DNA from: Armatimonadota bacterium
GTDB taxonomy: Bacteria; Armatimonadota; Fimbriimonadia; Fimbriimonadales; GBS-DC
Assembly (NCBI GenBank): GCA_013359125.1
Contig: JABWCR010000003.1
Span: 62,001-126,000, forward strand
Direction: 5' to 3'
Length of the DNA stretch: 64,000 bases
The notes beneath the pieces are model-generated. The model was not told the origin of the DNA. It ran no database searches and saw only the letters and a program-made list of their open reading frames with translations. The translations under genes and the position numbers were made by a program. Positions within the stretch are counted from its first letter, which is position 1, and each line of letters begins with the position of its first letter. Positions 1-8,717 of the stretch are shown piece by piece.

Positions 1-1104
1 ATATTGATTCCCGGCCTCCTCTTCGTAATATCGCGCCATACGCCCGATCATCCCCGGCACGTCGCCCGTTGACACGCCCGTGTTCAAAACCCCGATCAGA
101 TCTTCCGAAAACAGCCCCGTCTGCCGCGCCGCCTCTGCTACGTTCAGGTTGCGATCGCCGGTCTGTATCGCTCTTAGTCGAGAGGCGACATACTGGTTCG
201 GCACGGCGCCTGCGGCCAAATCCCACGCGGTCGAAGGCGCAAGCCCCGCCTCGTACAGCCGTTCCAGATGATTCAGGAAAGCCCGCAGCGAGTTTGCCAG
301 GGTATACCGCCCATACCCGAAAATGATCGGCAGTCCCAACGCCGCCCTTGCCCGCAACGGCTCCAATGCCGAACGCAGCGCAAAAGACCACACCACCCAA
401 GCAAAGAGCACGGCCGCCCAAAGAGGCATGATGAACTTCCAAAACAGCGGCTTAAATGCTTTGCCCAACGCCCCAGACACGCCCAAATTTTCATCCTCGC
501 CGTATGCCGCAAGTCCGTCCAAGAACACCTTGGTCGATATTGCGATAAACGGGGCGATCAGTACCGCGTTCCACAATGCCAGCTTTGGAATCCAGTACCA
601 TATTCGCAGCCTGTGCCATCGTTCGTTGTAGTCCGCCAGCTCCGTCATCGCATCGGGCAAATAGCCGGCTGCCTCGCCCGCTCGGACCGTGCCTATAACG
701 TACTCGGGGAAGAGCTTCGGAAACCGCCCCATCGCCTCGCTGATCCGCTGGCCTGTGGAGACCTCGTGAACCATCGAACGGCACGCCTGCGCTAGCGCCC
801 GGTTTCTCACCGATTGCGACAAGTGCGTCAGCGCTTGGGCCGCGCCCATCCCGGCCTTGATCGTCGCGCTGAACTGTGCAAAGAAGAGCGATAAGTCCTT
901 GTGCGATAAAACCGAATCGGCCCAAGGGCGCCTCTCTGTCGCTTGCACCGAGGGCGCAACCGGAGCGACCGTATCGGACAATATCTGAACCATTACGCCG
1001 CCGTCCGACAACCGACGCATCGCCTCATCCCTCGATTCGGCCTGGATCGAACCCTGCGCTTTCTTCCCCTGCGGCGTTACGCCCTCAAATCGAAACGTCG
1101 GCAT
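1..1104 (-). CDS. GspF/PilC-type secretion inner-membrane protein (partial)
   Basis: Integral inner-membrane platform protein of a type II secretion or type IV pilus machine, where it links the cytoplasmic assembly ATPase to pseudopilin polymerisation. The reading frame starts at ATG 1104 (MPTFRFEGVTPQGKKAQG), the usual N-terminus of this family, and stays open for 368 codons to the window edge, so the C-terminus is missing. Two GspF domains are visible: the first begins near residue 69 (DLSLFFAQFSATIKAGMGA), followed by a hydrophobic stretch near residues 175-230, and the second begins near residue 270 (LRAFLNHLERLYEAGLA). The start lies 20 bases inside folK, so the two are probably translationally coupled. 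The DUF1559 pseudopilin 5 kb away is a possible client. Family call is firm; whether it serves secretion or pili cannot be told here. Confidence 0.9.
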   Translation of the reverse strand, partial: MPTFRFEGVTPQGKKAQGSIQAESRDEAMRRLSDGGVMVQILSDTVAPVAPSVQATERRPWADSVLSHKDLSLFFAQFSATIKAGMGAAQALTHLSQSVRNRALAQACRSMVHEVSTGQRISEAMGRFPKLFPEYVIGTVRAGEAAGYLPDAMTELADYNERWHRLRIWYWIPKLALWNAVLIAPFIAISTKVFLDGLAAYGEDENLGVSGALGKAFKPLFWKFIMPLWAAVLFAWVVWSFALRSALEPLRARAALGLPIIFGYGRYTLANSLRAFLNHLERLYEAGLAPSTAWDLAAGAVPNQYVASRLRAIQTGDRNLNVAEAARQTGLFSEDLIGVLNTGVSTGDVPGMIGRMARYYEEEAGNQY

Positions 1105-1576
1105 CGATCTTGGCCGCCTCCTGATCTAGTACTAGGCTCAAAAGATCTATCGCCTTCGCGCCGTCGGGCAAAACCAGGTCCGGCTCGATCTCGACCAACG
1201 GCTCCAACACGAATCGCCGCTCCTTCATCCGAGGGTGCGGTATCTCCAGCCGCTCCGACTTCAGCGCCAAACGGTCGTAAAGCACAAGGTCGATGTCGAG
1301 CTCCCGCGGCATGTTTTTGGTCGAGTCCTTCCGCCCGACCCTGCTCTCGACGCTCTTTAGAGCCAGTAGCAACCCCTCGGGGCTTAATTCCGTCTCTAGG
1401 CGAACTGCCATGTTCAGATATGGCCTTGGGTCAGATGTGCCGCCCACAGGCGCCGTCTCATAGACCGAAGACGACGCTAGAACGGTCCCCAGCAGACGAA
1501 CCTCCCTAAGCCCTCGGCGCAGATAGCCCAGCCGGTCGCCCAAATTGCTGCCCAGGCTCAAGTATGCCGTCGCCAC
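1085..1576 (-). CDS. folK: 2-amino-4-hydroxy-6-hydroxymethyldihydropteridine pyrophosphokinase
   Basis: HPPK transfers pyrophosphate from ATP to 6-hydroxymethyl-7,8-dihydropterin in cytoplasmic folate synthesis. The 163-residue length is normal for a monofunctional enzyme. The N-terminal AYLSLGSNLGDR signature is at residues 4-15, and the Mg/ATP-binding signature RELDIDLVLYD at residues 91-101 contains the two catalytic aspartates. No folB or folP is fused or adjacent, so the rest of the pathway is elsewhere. It starts 3 bases after the SDR gene stops and its end overlaps the GspF gene by 20 bases, making a three-gene minus-strand unit with no obvious functional theme. Confidence 0.93.
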   Translation of the reverse strand: MATAYLSLGSNLGDRLGYLRRGLREVRLLGTVLASSSVYETAPVGGTSDPRPYLNMAVRLETELSPEGLLLALKSVESRVGRKDSTKNMPRELDIDLVLYDRLALKSERLEIPHPRMKERRFVLEPLVEIEPDLVLPDGAKAIDLLSLVLDQEAAKIDADVSI

Positions 1577-1579
1577 GGT

Positions 1580-2587
1580 TTAGGTCGCGATCACGCCAAT
1601 GTCCTGCCCGTTCCAATGGCGATAGGCGTCCGTCACGATCGTCCGACCGTCGTAGCGCGGCGAATAGCCCAGCAAGCGCCCGGCCTTCTCCAGGCCGAAT
1701 CGATACCGATACTGATCCGGATGCTTCAATCGCGCCACCGTCAGCCCCGTCAGATCCGAAAGCGTTTCGGCGGCCTCGCCAAAGTCCATCGGACGGCTCA
1801 TGATGTTGAACGCTTCGCCAGTCGCCTCATCCTTGGTCAAAGCCAGCCAAACGCCCTCCACCGCGTCCCGCACGTCGCACCAATGTCGCAAATGCGCCGT
1901 GCCATCCTCGTTCAACGGTGCAACCAGCCCGGCGCCTGTTTCAATGGCAGACTTCGCCTCGTTGACAAACGACTGAGCGTCAGAGCGACCCTCCATCCGA
2001 CCGATCTGACCCTGCAAGCCAAAGATCGAAGCCTCCGGACTCGGCTCCAGAATCTCCTTGCCGCAGATAACGAATGGAAGTCGCAGCGCCGTGGTCGGAA
2101 CTCCAAATCGCGCATGAAACATGCAGCACCAACTTTCCGTCGAAATCTTGGCCGCGCCGTATGGTCCGCTAGTGATGCGGTAATCTGCCTCGTCCTCTGT
2201 CTGAGGCTCGTCGCGCACCGTCGGCCCCTCGTAGACGATGCTGGACGAGATCTGAACGAACCGCTTCAAGTCCGCGCGGTCGCGCGCGGACTCTAAGAGC
2301 GTTACCGTCGAGCCCAGCGTAACGTCGAACTGCATCAATGGCCCGCCCGCTCCCAAATGCGCGCCGTTGTGCACGATGGCTTCGGCGCCCGCAGACAGCG
2401 CGGCCAATCCCGCCCGGTCGGTCAAATCGCACTCTACGACTTGTATGTCGCCCTGCAGAGCGGCCAGTTTGCCTATTCGTTTGGACCGGGGGCGAACGGC
2501 GGCGATCACGCTCATGCCCTCCTTCAAGAGCCGAGCCACAATGTTCGCGCCAATCCGTCCGCTCGCGCCGGTTACCAGTACTTTCAT
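1580..2587 (-). CDS. NAD-dependent epimerase/dehydratase (extended SDR)
   Basis: Extended short-chain dehydrogenase/reductase of 335 residues, likely acting on a nucleotide sugar or related substrate in the cytoplasm. The Rossmann signature TGASGRIG is at residues 6-13, an acidic residue follows in the region that picks NAD over NADP, and the catalytic elements are the Ser run at 114-116 and the YxxxK motif at Y143/K147 (YGAAK). The C-terminal half is the variable substrate domain. It is first in the unit SDR-folK-gspF. The sequence does not identify the substrate; UDP-glucose 4-epimerase-like or NAD(P)-binding reductase activity are both possible. Confidence 0.85.
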   Translation of the reverse strand: MKVLVTGASGRIGANIVARLLKEGMSVIAAVRPRSKRIGKLAALQGDIQVVECDLTDRAGLAALSAGAEAIVHNGAHLGAGGPLMQFDVTLGSTVTLLESARDRADLKRFVQISSSIVYEGPTVRDEPQTEDEADYRITSGPYGAAKISTESWCCMFHARFGVPTTALRLPFVICGKEILEPSPEASIFGLQGQIGRMEGRSDAQSFVNEAKSAIETGAGLVAPLNEDGTAHLRHWCDVRDAVEGVWLALTKDEATGEAFNIMSRPMDFGEAAETLSDLTGLTVARLKHPDQYRYRFGLEKAGRLLGYSPRYDGRTIVTDAYRHWNGQDIGVIAT

Positions 2588-2663
2588 CCTTAATCATGTT
2601 TCGTGCAGACGACCTCTCATCCTGCAGGTGCAGAGTTACTTAGTGTCGAACAGTAATTCCGTC

Positions 2664-3110
2664 ATGAACAAGGAAAGGCCGTTGGCGCTGTTAGGGTGCG
2701 GAGGGTTAGGAATAGTCTTTGGAGTTCTCGTATTGCTTCTCGGCCTAATGACGCTCTATCTGACGTTGGGATCAGACGCTAGCAATCCACGATTCTTGAC
2801 TGAAATCGGGGGCGAACAGAACCTTGGTCGATTCAGAGCGCTTTACCTATTGCTATCCTTAGAGGGGTTTTTCCTCCTATTCGGCTCAGTCTACAGCCTG
2901 ATGCGCAACCCGCTCGGACTGATTTTGATGAAGACCTTTGGCTCCATCGCTTGCCTGCACGGGCTTGGAATACTCGTGTACGTCATGATGACAGGCAATG
3001 AGCCGGAGACTGCCGGCGGGGACATGTTCCGCGGGATTAGGTATATCGCAGTTGGTCTGATTGCTTGGTATGTTTACACAAGGAGCGACGTAAAGGCCTA
3101 CTTCGACTAA
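2664..3110 (+). CDS. Small four-helix membrane protein, unknown function
   Basis: Predicted 148-residue integral membrane protein with four hydrophobic segments, roughly residues 5-35, 55-80, 90-115 and 122-140, and a short charged C-terminus. I do not recognise a family. The frame stays open upstream to 2367, but that part is antisense to the SDR gene, and ATG 2664 immediately precedes the first membrane segment. No strong Shine-Dalgarno sequence is visible. Base composition and codon use look more AT-rich than in the neighbours, which could mean recent acquisition. It ends 18 bases before the GlcF-like gene. Confidence 0.6.
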   Translation: MNKERPLALLGCGGLGIVFGVLVLLLGLMTLYLTLGSDASNPRFLTEIGGEQNLGRFRALYLLLSLEGFFLLFGSVYSLMRNPLGLILMKTFGSIACLHGLGILVYVMMTGNEPETAGGDMFRGIRYIAVGLIAWYVYTRSDVKAYFD

Positions 3111-3116
3111 AACGGC

Positions 3117-3122
3117 TACAAT
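3117..3122 (+). promoter_or_regulatory. Candidate -10 element of the glcF-like gene
   Basis: TACAAT lies just 6 bases before ATG 3129, directly after the stop of the preceding gene. There is no Shine-Dalgarno sequence. If used, transcription would begin at or next to the start codon, giving a leaderless mRNA. No clear -35 box is visible. Confidence 0.4.
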
Positions 3123-3128
3123 AATCCT

Positions 3129-4349
3129 ATGGCGGAGCCGTCCTTGCTCGATCTGCAAAAGTGCATCCACTGCGGCCTGTGCCTGCAATCATGCCCGACC
3201 TTCCTTTCCACCGGCTCCGAGGCCGATTCTCCCAGAGGCCGCATCTATCTGATGCGCGCCGCGGTCGAAGGCCGCATGGACTGGTCTCAAGTTCAGCCCC
3301 ACATCGATCGCTGTATGGGTTGCTTGAGCTGTCAGACGGCCTGCCCCAGCGGAGTCCCTTACGCCAAACTCATCGAATCGGCCCGCGCCCAGGTCGAAGA
3401 AGAAGCCCGCTCTGGGCCCGAAGCCTTTTGGCGACGCCTGGCATTGACTGCCTTCACACGGCCCGGGCTGCTTCGCTTCGGCTTGGTCGCCGCCCGAACG
3501 CTCGGTATCAAGCGCCCGCCAAGGTTCCTCGCCCGAAAGTTGGGCGCGGCCGAGGTCAAGATGCGCCTGCCCAGGCTACCGGAGTATCGATGGCGGCCGC
3601 GCCCCGTCTACCCGGCCATCGGAGAATCCAGAGGCCGGGTCGCCCTGCTCAAGGGGTGCGCCATGTCGGTGCTCTTTCCCCAAGTCCATCGCGCTACGGT
3701 AGCCGTTCTGCGCCAAAACGGCTTTGAGGTCTGCGCGCCAAAGCACCAAGGCTGCTGCGGCGCTCTCTGGGCGCACAATGGCTACCCCGACCGAGCCAAA
3801 AAGGCCGCCCTTAAGCTTGCTCGTAGCTTTGCCGGCCACGACTATGTCATCGTCAACTCGGCCGGATGCGGATCGGCCATGAAAGAGTACGCCTCTCTTT
3901 GGCCCGACGGGCAAGCGCCCGAGACAATCGTCAGACTCGCCCAAAAGACTAAGGACATTACGGAGTTCCTGATCGAACAGGGATTCAAGCCGGGCGTCTT
4001 GCTCAATCCGCTCGCTGCGGGCTACCACGATGCTTGCCATCTTTCTCATGGCCAGGGCGTTCGCAATCAGCCGAGAGAGATGCTAAGATCGATCCAAGGC
4101 CTAACACTGCTCGAAATCCCCGAAATCTGTTGCGGTTCGGCGGGCATCTACAACCTGCTTCAACCTGAACTGGCTACCGACGCCCTCAAGTCCAAGGTTC
4201 GATCCATCCTCGATTCGGGCGCGCAGGCCGTCGTTTCGGCTAACCCTGGCTGCACGCTTTGGATCGCCCAAGGTCTGGCTCAAGCCAAACGCCCGCTGCC
4301 CATCCTGCACCCGATCGAGTTGTTGGCACAGGCCTACACTGTGGAATAA
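3129..4349 (+). CDS. glcF: Glycolate oxidase Fe-S subunit-like protein
   Basis: Iron-sulfur electron-transfer subunit of the glycolate/lactate oxidase type. Two ferredoxin 4Fe-4S motifs are at Cys12/15/18/22 (CIHCGLCLQSC) and Cys62/65/68/72 (CMGCLSCQTAC). Two CCG-type domains follow, with QGCCGALW and EICCGSAG cores and a DACHLSHGQG segment, which bind additional redox centres in GlcF, LutA and HdrB relatives. The length, 406 residues, fits GlcF. The flavoprotein partners GlcD and GlcE are not adjacent, so the physiological donor cannot be read from context. A diguanylate cyclase starts 9 bases later. Confidence 0.85.
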   Translation: MAEPSLLDLQKCIHCGLCLQSCPTFLSTGSEADSPRGRIYLMRAAVEGRMDWSQVQPHIDRCMGCLSCQTACPSGVPYAKLIESARAQVEEEARSGPEAFWRRLALTAFTRPGLLRFGLVAARTLGIKRPPRFLARKLGAAEVKMRLPRLPEYRWRPRPVYPAIGESRGRVALLKGCAMSVLFPQVHRATVAVLRQNGFEVCAPKHQGCCGALWAHNGYPDRAKKAALKLARSFAGHDYVIVNSAGCGSAMKEYASLWPDGQAPETIVRLAQKTKDITEFLIEQGFKPGVLLNPLAAGYHDACHLSHGQGVRNQPREMLRSIQGLTLLEIPEICCGSAGIYNLLQPELATDALKSKVRSILDSGAQAVVSANPGCTLWIAQGLAQAKRPLPILHPIELLAQAYTVE

Positions 4350-4358
4350 ACCCTCGGA

Positions 4359-5852
4359 ATGCGAGGGGCGAGAATCGAGCGCTCCAGGGCGAAATTGGCT
4401 CTGGATGTCTTGCGCTATGTGGGCGAAGTGGCACGCTACCGATGGATGAAGATACCCATCGGAAAGAGGCTTTCGTTCTATCTCTTCCTTGGGGGCCTCG
4501 TAATCTTGCTAGGTTATGCGTTCGTCGCGCGACAGTTGGCCGTTGCGAACGGGCGAGCGCTCCACAAAGAGGCCGTCGCCTCAGCGCTCTCTGCCTGGCT
4601 GATGGTGGAAGACGAGCGCCTTCGAAGCCTAGAGCTCGTTTCTGGCGGAAATCTCGCTGCAACAAACAGGAGACTTTTGGCGGAATCCCGCCTCGCTATG
4701 CAGAAGATGGCCGGATGGAAAACTTCCGGATACTTTGCCCATAACGGCCTGCTTTATCGCGGCGCCGTCTCGATTTCTGAAGAGGGCAGAAAGATTCTCC
4801 TTGCGGAACCCGTCGACTTTGGCGATGGTTCTAGAATCGGCGGCAAGATCTCCTTTGTTCCAGCCCCGAATGCGCCGATCTCGGCCGCACAACTGGTGCG
4901 AGACGGGCTGGGCAATCCGATCGGCGCTTGGAAGGTCGATCTTCCGCACAGCGCATTGGCAAAGGTCTCGCCTGCGGTCGAGCAGGCCGGTTGGCTTCTA
5001 TTCGGCTTTGGGCTGATCATGATCTTGGGCGCAACGTTCGGCCTCGTCGTAACGCTTCGCAGGCTGATGAGGCCGTTTGTCGAGGCCTCTGCCCGTCTTT
5101 CGGTAGGCGATTGGGAAAGCCGCGTGATCTACGCCGCTAATGACGAATTCGGCCAATTGTCGCTCGCCTTTAATCGCATGGCCGAAAGTCTCAATCGCGC
5201 ATTCGAGGATTCGCAAAGACAACAGAGCGAAATCGAACTCAACAAGCGCAACCTCGAACAGCTCAACGATCGACTCACCCAAGCAAACGGCGAGCTTCAG
5301 CGAGCGAATCAGCAGCTATTGGACGCCAACGCCCGACTCGAAGAAGCCGCGACGACGGACGGTCTGACCGGACTCTCCAATCACCGCACGTTCCAAGACG
5401 CGCTTCTGCATCTGTGCCAGATGGCCCGGCGATATGAGCAGTGGATCGCTCTCGTCGTGCTCGACATCGATCACTTCAAGGATTACAACGACACCTTTGG
5501 CCATCCCGCAGGCGACGAATTGCTGAAGTTAGTCGCTCAGACTCTCCGAATCACCGGTCGAGATGCAGACATCGTCGCGCGTCATGGCGGCGAAGAGTTC
5601 GCGCTGATTCTGCCCAACACCGACCTGAAAGCCGCCGTGCAAGCTGCCGAACGATTGCGCGAGGCGATCGGCCTGCTCGATTGCATCGGAGGGCGAGTAA
5701 CCGCGAGCTTTGGCGTCTCCGCCGCCTATGGACCGGACGTGATGGCCGGCAATCTGCTCTTGTGCGCCGACAAAGCGATGTACGAAGCCAAGCGCTCGGG
5801 ACGCAACCGAGTTTGCGTTTCCGATCAGAGCCCTGGCGCCAGGGCCTCTTAA
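4359..5852 (+). CDS. Membrane-bound diguanylate cyclase (HAMP-GGDEF)
   Basis: Makes cyclic di-GMP from two GTP. Order of parts: transmembrane helix near residues 40-62, an extracytoplasmic sensor domain to about 205, a second helix near 210-235, a HAMP linker near 240-290, a coiled coil rich in Gln/Asn/Leu (about 290-330) and a C-terminal GGDEF domain. The active site reads GGEEF at 410-414, a functional variant, and an RxxD inhibitory site (RDAD) sits five residues upstream at 401-404, so product feedback is expected. ATG 4359 is 9 bases after the glcF stop; ATG 4446 (MKIPIGKR) would start just before the first helix and is an equally good start. The signal sensed is unknown. Confidence 0.9.
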   Translation: MRGARIERSRAKLALDVLRYVGEVARYRWMKIPIGKRLSFYLFLGGLVILLGYAFVARQLAVANGRALHKEAVASALSAWLMVEDERLRSLELVSGGNLAATNRRLLAESRLAMQKMAGWKTSGYFAHNGLLYRGAVSISEEGRKILLAEPVDFGDGSRIGGKISFVPAPNAPISAAQLVRDGLGNPIGAWKVDLPHSALAKVSPAVEQAGWLLFGFGLIMILGATFGLVVTLRRLMRPFVEASARLSVGDWESRVIYAANDEFGQLSLAFNRMAESLNRAFEDSQRQQSEIELNKRNLEQLNDRLTQANGELQRANQQLLDANARLEEAATTDGLTGLSNHRTFQDALLHLCQMARRYEQWIALVVLDIDHFKDYNDTFGHPAGDELLKLVAQTLRITGRDADIVARHGGEEFALILPNTDLKAAVQAAERLREAIGLLDCIGGRVTASFGVSAAYGPDVMAGNLLLCADKAMYEAKRSGRNRVCVSDQSPGARAS

Positions 5853-5853
5853 T

Positions 5854-6063
5854 CTATCCGGGCGCGTTCGGCATGCCGGGCTGCTGCTGTTGCGTTTCGG
5901 GCGTTTTGCCCGGAGCAAATCCGGGCTGGCCCTGTCCCTTCGGGTTCGGGTTTGGCGAACCCTGCTCAGAGGGTTGCTGGCCCTGATAGAAAAAGGCGCC
6001 GATCAAGGCTACCAGAGCCACAACGATCGCGAGCACTGCCCATCCTGGGATTTCGCGCTTCAT
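5854..6063 (-). CDS. Small membrane-anchored Pro/Gln-rich protein
   Basis: A 69-residue protein with one N-terminal transmembrane helix (residues 8-26) followed by a hydrophilic tail rich in Pro, Gln and Gly that ends in repeated QQQ and GMP/NAPG segments. Its ATG follows the stop codon of the DUF1559 pseudopilin gene with no gap, so the two are almost certainly co-translated, and its product may be an accessory of that pseudopilin. I know of no defined family. Real coding is supported by the typical lysine-arginine/hydrophobic start and the immediate coupling. Confidence 0.6.
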   Translation of the reverse strand: MKREIPGWAVLAIVVALVALIGAFFYQGQQPSEQGSPNPNPKGQGQPGFAPGKTPETQQQQPGMPNAPG

Positions 6064-6921
6064 CTATTCGATTCCGTGTCCGTTGCAGAGCGGTGTGTCG
6101 TCCGGACGAGGCGCCTCTGGATCGAAAATGACTCGGGCGGCGTTATAGTTCACGCAGAAGCAATTGGGGTCAGGCCCCACCACGCGCCAGTTGGCCAGCG
6201 TTCTTGTCGGGGTCGCCTTCACATGCCCGTCTGCAAACACCATGTTGCTCACGCCGACATAGAGCCGAAAAGCGTTCGGATTGCTGGGCACGCCACCTTG
6301 AAGAAAATCTCTGCCCGTTCCTCGATGCCGATCCGAAATGGCAAACCCGCGGTTGATGCCGTTGCAAATGTTCACCCAATAGCCGCCAAAGCCCGAGGTG
6401 TTGAGATTAGGTCCGGGCACGCCGTCGGTGATGACCGCGGTCCGAACTGGCTCGTCCAGTCTCGACATGTGGAGATACCGGCATTGATTGTTTCGCGTGT
6501 AATACGCATAGTTCCAATAGGGCGTCAGGTAGCTGTTCATCCCAATCGGCTGAACTCGATAGTCGAAGTTTTGAGGCAAGTCGTTCAGTCCAAAATGGGT
6601 GCCAGGGGTCGTGCTGGTCGATGTTGGGCACAAAAGCACCCCTAGGTTCTTCACATACGGTTGCAGGGTGCCGGTCCATACCTCGTTATTCGACACGCCT
6701 TCGCCCGTGCAGCCGCCTTTCACTAATTGAACGACGTACTCGTCCCAATCTTGGGCGTACATCATCCAGGCCGTGCCTAGCTGCCTCATATTGCTGCCGC
6801 ACTGCGTCAGCCTGGCAGACTCGCGAGCCTGGGTAAACACAGGAAATAGAATAGCCGCCAATATCGCTATGATCGCGATCACGACTAAGAGTTCAATAAG
6901 CGTAAAGCCCCGTCGGTTCAT
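6064..6921 (-). CDS. Pseudopilin with DUF1559-type domain
   Basis: Secreted or surface pseudopilin of 285 residues. ATG 6921 has a Shine-Dalgarno GGAGG about 10 bases upstream and starts a textbook type III prepilin signal: MNRRG, then [18 protein letters not shown] with Glu at +5 after the cleavage site, so prepilin peptidase should cut after Gly5. The conserved Phe-Pro-Val-Phe and [15 protein letters not shown] segments that follow, and the C-terminal VFADGHVK motif, are hallmarks of DUF1559 proteins abundant in Planctomycetes and Armatimonadota. The longer frame to 6969 adds residues with no role. It is first in a two-gene unit and is divergent from the metalloprotease. Confidence 0.9.
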   Translation of the reverse strand: MNRRGFTLIELLVVIAIIAILAAILFPVFTQARESARLTQCGSNMRQLGTAWMMYAQDWDEYVVQLVKGGCTGEGVSNNEVWTGTLQPYVKNLGVLLCPTSTSTTPGTHFGLNDLPQNFDYRVQPIGMNSYLTPYWNYAYYTRNNQCRYLHMSRLDEPVRTAVITDGVPGPNLNTSGFGGYWVNICNGINRGFAISDRHRGTGRDFLQGGVPSNPNAFRLYVGVSNMVFADGHVKATPTRTLANWRVVGPDPNCFCVNYNAARVIFDPEAPRPDDTPLCNGHGIE

Positions 6922-7055
6922 AGTTCGCACACCTCCATCGGCCTCTATTATACGATAATTTTGGGGCAAATCCTGCGCCCTGTAGAAGGAATCCGTTCCG
7001 GGCTGGTTGAATATATGCGCGACGTAGAAATCTTAGAAGCAAGAGGAGCAGGGAT

Positions 7056-7994
7056 ATGCGATTTACCTTTCTGGCCATTGCAACAGCCTTCGCGCTGTCC
7101 GCAACGGCCCAGCACAAGCACGATCCAACCTTCTGGATCGGAGATTATGCCTTCGCCTCGCAAGAGGCCTTCATCCTGAGCGGCGCGCGCTGCGCTACGC
7201 CCGATCCGACCCTTGCCGAGATGGAGGCCGTCGAAAAATGCCTCCAACAGGCTGGCGGAGCGGACATCCAGGCGGTCCGATACATAACGGTCTACTTCCA
7301 CGTCATCTACAGCACGACCGGAGCTGGCAACGTCTCCGATGCCCAGATTCAGAATCAACTGACCGTCATGAACAAGGGCTTCGCCGGTCAAGACTTGCCG
7401 CGCTCGGGCCAAGGCCCCTCCGCCCAACCCACCGCGAACACCAACTTTCAGTTCGTCCTCGGCGGAATCACCCGAACGCAGAACAACACCTGGTTCGGCA
7501 TGACTCCCGGCAGCTCCGCCGAAGCCCAGGCCAAAAACGCCCTGCGCGTCGGCGGAGCCAACGTCCTGAACATCTATACGGCCAATCCTTCGGGCGGCTA
7601 TCTGGGCTGGGCGACTTTCCCGTGGAACTACGCCTCCAATCCAAAGAGCGACGGCGTCGTCGTGCTCTATTCCACTTTGCCGGGCGGCTCCGCCGCGCCG
7701 TATAACCTGGGCGATACTGCGACCCACGAAGTCGGGCACTGGATGGGGCTCTACCACACCTTCCAAGGCGGATGCACCACCAACAACGATTACGTCTCCG
7801 ACACCCCTGCAGAGCGATGGCCTTACTACGGTTGCCCGGGCTCCTATCCGAACACCTGTAGCGGCAATCGATACCCAGGACGCGACCCCATCGAGAACTT
7901 CATGGACTACACCGACGATGCCTGCATGTTCCAATTCACAGCGGGCCAAGCCAGTCGCATGAGCACGATGGCCGCCAACTATCGCGGACTATAA
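7056..7994 (+). CDS. Secreted M43-family zinc metalloprotease
   Basis: A 312-residue secreted protease. A signal peptide (residues 1-18, cut near ATAQ) precedes a short propeptide and the catalytic domain. The extended zinc motif HEVGHWMGLYH places ligands at His224, His228 and His234 with Glu225 as general base, as in metzincins of the pappalysin/cytophagalysin group (M43). Conserved Cys residues nearby and the Met-containing DDACMFQFT segment, likely the Met-turn, fit the family. ATG 7056 has a purine-rich AGAGGAGCAGGG upstream. It is transcribed divergently from the pseudopilin gene. Substrate unknown. Confidence 0.92.
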   Translation: MRFTFLAIATAFALSATAQHKHDPTFWIGDYAFASQEAFILSGARCATPDPTLAEMEAVEKCLQQAGGADIQAVRYITVYFHVIYSTTGAGNVSDAQIQNQLTVMNKGFAGQDLPRSGQGPSAQPTANTNFQFVLGGITRTQNNTWFGMTPGSSAEAQAKNALRVGGANVLNIYTANPSGGYLGWATFPWNYASNPKSDGVVVLYSTLPGGSAAPYNLGDTATHEVGHWMGLYHTFQGGCTTNNDYVSDTPAERWPYYGCPGSYPNTCSGNRYPGRDPIENFMDYTDDACMFQFTAGQASRMSTMAANYRGL

Positions 7995-8003
7995 ACTAAG
8001 CAC

Positions 8004-8029
8004 GCCCGGAGGCGGCCTTGCCTCCGGGC
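8004..8029. other. Perfect 10-bp hairpin
   Basis: Arms 8004-8013 and 8020-8029 are exact inverted repeats (GCCCGGAGGC / GCCTCCGGGC) around a 6-base loop. It sits 10 bases after the metalloprotease stop and 8 bases before the VOC gene. There is no T-run, so it may limit exonuclease decay or weakly terminate rather than act as a classical terminator. Confidence 0.6.
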
Positions 8030-8037
8030 AAATCTCT

Positions 8038-8430
8038 ATGAACCCCATCCATTTCGAATGCGTCGTGCCCATCCTAAGCGTAACCGACCTTGACGCGAGC
8101 CTTCAATACTACAAGGGCAAACTGGGGTTTGTCGAAGACTTCGTCTACCCAGGCAGCTATGCCGGTATCTCAAGAGGCGGCAAGGGAATCATGCTCTGTC
8201 AAGGCGGGCAGGGACAGCCCGGGACGTGGGTCTGGTTCGGCGTGAACGACGCACAGGCGCTCTACGAAGAATATGTGCAACGAGGCGCCGACGTCAAGAC
8301 GCCGCCCTCGAACTACCCTTGGGCGCTGGAGTTCCACGTCCAAGACCCCGATGGCCATGTATTGCGATTCGGCTCGGACGCGATGGATGACCGGCCCTAC
8401 GATGAGTGGGTCGAATGGTATGCCGATTAG
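8038..8430 (+). CDS. VOC (glyoxalase/bleomycin-resistance) family protein
   Basis: A 130-residue protein of the vicinal oxygen chelate superfamily: beta-alpha-beta-beta-beta repeats beginning VVPILSVTDLDASLQYYKGKLGF (first module) and WVWFGVNDAQALYEEYVQRG (second), ending with the characteristic DPDGHVLRFG strand. His5 in HFEC and the terminal region could supply metal ligands. Members act as glyoxalases, dioxygenases or drug-binding resistance proteins; the sequence does not settle which. No Shine-Dalgarno sequence is visible before the start. It is the last gene before the origin-like region. Confidence 0.85.
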   Translation: MNPIHFECVVPILSVTDLDASLQYYKGKLGFVEDFVYPGSYAGISRGGKGIMLCQGGQGQPGTWVWFGVNDAQALYEEYVQRGADVKTPPSNYPWALEFHVQDPDGHVLRFGSDAMDDRPYDEWVEWYAD

Positions 8431-8717
8431 CCTTATCCCCGCTATCCACATAGTCCGGGGATAGCCGCGTGAACGAGCGTGGAGCGTGCCGCGCCTCTAC
8501 TATTTGTTCACAGTCCCGTTTGTCTTATCCACACTCCCCAAAGAGTTGTCCACATTTCGGTTTCTACGTATTCCCGCCGATCTAACCTCGGATTCTCGCC
8601 CGCTCTTGATCTTATCCACATATCCCCGTGCTAACAAAGAATCAGAGTCCTTAATAAAAGGAGGTTGGGATTCTTAAAGGGCTGTGGACGGAGGTCGCCA
8701 GATATACTTACTCCGTC
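8431..8717. other. Candidate chromosomal replication origin (DnaA-box cluster)
   Basis: A gene-free stretch of 287 bases. Exact DnaA boxes TTATCCACA are at 8525-8533 and 8612-8620. One- or two-mismatch boxes in the same orientation are CTATCCACA (8442-8450), TTGTTCACA (8504-8512) and TTGTCCACA (8546-8554), plus a weak TTATCCCCG (8433-8441) and a reverse TGTGGACGG (8683-8691). An AT-rich patch at about 8646-8680 (CCTTAATAAAAGG and TTCTTAAAGG) could be the unwinding element. recF and dciA, both replication genes, follow at once. Downstream genes run mostly on the plus strand. dnaA and dnaN are not in the window. A box cluster of this density before recF is characteristic of oriC, but the call is an inference. 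Confidence 0.7.

Noticed and set aside
6948-7949. Long minus-strand ORF over the metalloprotease
   Set aside because: It is antisense to a gene with a full signal peptide and zinc motif and shows composition typical of a shadow frame.
8004-8029. Hairpin after the metalloprotease gene as an intrinsic terminator
   Set aside because: The stem is perfect but no T-run follows on either strand; kept only as a hairpin.
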